A stretch of DNA of 32,204 nucleotides, from NCBI GenBank assembly GCA_035440755.1, contig DAORND010000026.1, forward strand, positions 1-32,204, given 5' to 3'. A program made the position numbers and the translations under genes. Positions 31,904 to 32,204 of the stretch are shown one piece after another. This stretch comes from Aquimonas sp002352135. Its GTDB lineage: Bacteria > Pseudomonadota > Gammaproteobacteria > Xanthomonadales > Xanthomonadaceae. Every line of letters starts with the position of its first letter. Within the stretch, counting starts at the first letter, position 1. The notes below the pieces were generated by a model that saw nothing but the letters and a program-made list of their open reading frames with translations, had not been told where the DNA came from and made no database searches.

Positions 31904-32204
31904 ATGAGCAGCGTCGAGACATCAGGAGGCACCCTGCAGCCAGAAGTCTATGAGCGGCTTCGCCAGTTGGCGCATCGTTATCTGGGGGGGCAGGCCGGCC
32001 ACACCCTCAACACCACGGCCTTGGTGCATGAGGCGTATCTGAACCTGCAGCGGATGGACCCGGCACACCCGATCTGGCGTGATCGCGCGCATTTTCTGGG
32101 TTACGCCGCCACGGCGATGCGGCACATCGTGGTGGACCATGCGCGTCGACGCAACGCGCACAAACGTCGCGGCGACGTGGTCCCGCTGGACTGGGTCGCC
32201 GAAG
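31904..32204 (+). CDS. ECF-type RNA polymerase sigma factor (3' end beyond window)
   Basis: The first 100 codons of a sigma factor, open to the window edge. From ATG 31904 the frame reads PEVYERLRQLAHRYLGG, then GHTLNTTALVHEAYLNLQRM, IWRDRAHFLGYAATAMRHIV and VDHARRRNAHKRRGDVVPLD. This is the region 2 pattern of the TIGR02999-like ECF sigma subgroup, which often sits beside Ser/Thr kinase genes. Its N-terminus is shorter than usual, missing most of the first helix that normally precedes the RRLA segment. No upstream in-frame start was found. GAGCGGA just upstream is a poor ribosome site. It begins 56 bp after the tetR stop. Region 4 and the partner gene lie outside the window. Confidence 0.82.
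   Translation, partial: MSSVETSGGTLQPEVYERLRQLAHRYLGGQAGHTLNTTALVHEAYLNLQRMDPAHPIWRDRAHFLGYAATAMRHIVVDHARRRNAHKRRGDVVPLDWVAE

Overview
The window is a GC-rich chromosomal segment with dense coding, short overlaps between genes and GTG starts. It most likely comes from a gammaproteobacterium of the Xanthomonadales/Lysobacterales type. That assignment is an inference from two things: secreted proteins ending in an F-A-(N/D)-G-(F/L)-E tail, which I recall as common in that group, and the gene set (fused indolepyruvate oxidoreductase, isoaspartate methyltransferase next to tolC, TIGR02999-like ECF sigma factor). No rRNA, tRNA, CRISPR array, transposase or phage gene was found.

Layout. 104-3962: two divergent secreted proteins, a beta-helix protein and a beta-propeller protein, sharing the C-terminal tail. 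3923-4852: a DUF817 membrane protein on the minus strand whose 3' end overlaps the propeller gene by 40 bp. 4853-5239: a gene-free stretch with nested inverted repeats. 5240-10195: a tight operon of a membrane-anchored CobN-like chelatase, a MotA/TolQ/ExbB-type channel protein and a DUF2149 protein resembling ExbD/TolR. 10250-13173: a PhoQ/PhoP-like two-component system in an operon with a PepSY protein, divergent from a second PepSY protein. 13237-13434: a truncated second copy of the DUF2149 gene.

13552-19888: a TetR regulator, an RND efflux pair, a short-chain dehydrogenase and a hotdog thioesterase, all on the plus strand. A 24-bp palindrome overlaps the pump promoter, and a diverged copy of the same length lies before tetR. 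20010-23519: a fused indolepyruvate ferredoxin oxidoreductase. 23727-24410: an exported TPR-like protein. 24486-31090 (minus strand): a second RND efflux pair, an isoaspartate methyltransferase-family protein and TolC, with a divergent TetR regulator at 31212-31847 and an operator-like palindrome between. The window ends inside an ECF sigma factor gene.

The 100-N gap at 30785-30884 splits the second adaptor gene but is very probably an assembly artefact. The same 55 bp lie on both sides, and removing one copy plus the Ns restores one 370-residue frame. The most interesting content is the chelatase/proton-channel operon, which looks like an envelope tetrapyrrole-metal machine driven by proton motive force rather than ATP, together with the DUF2149 remnant and the two-component/PepSY cassette beside it.
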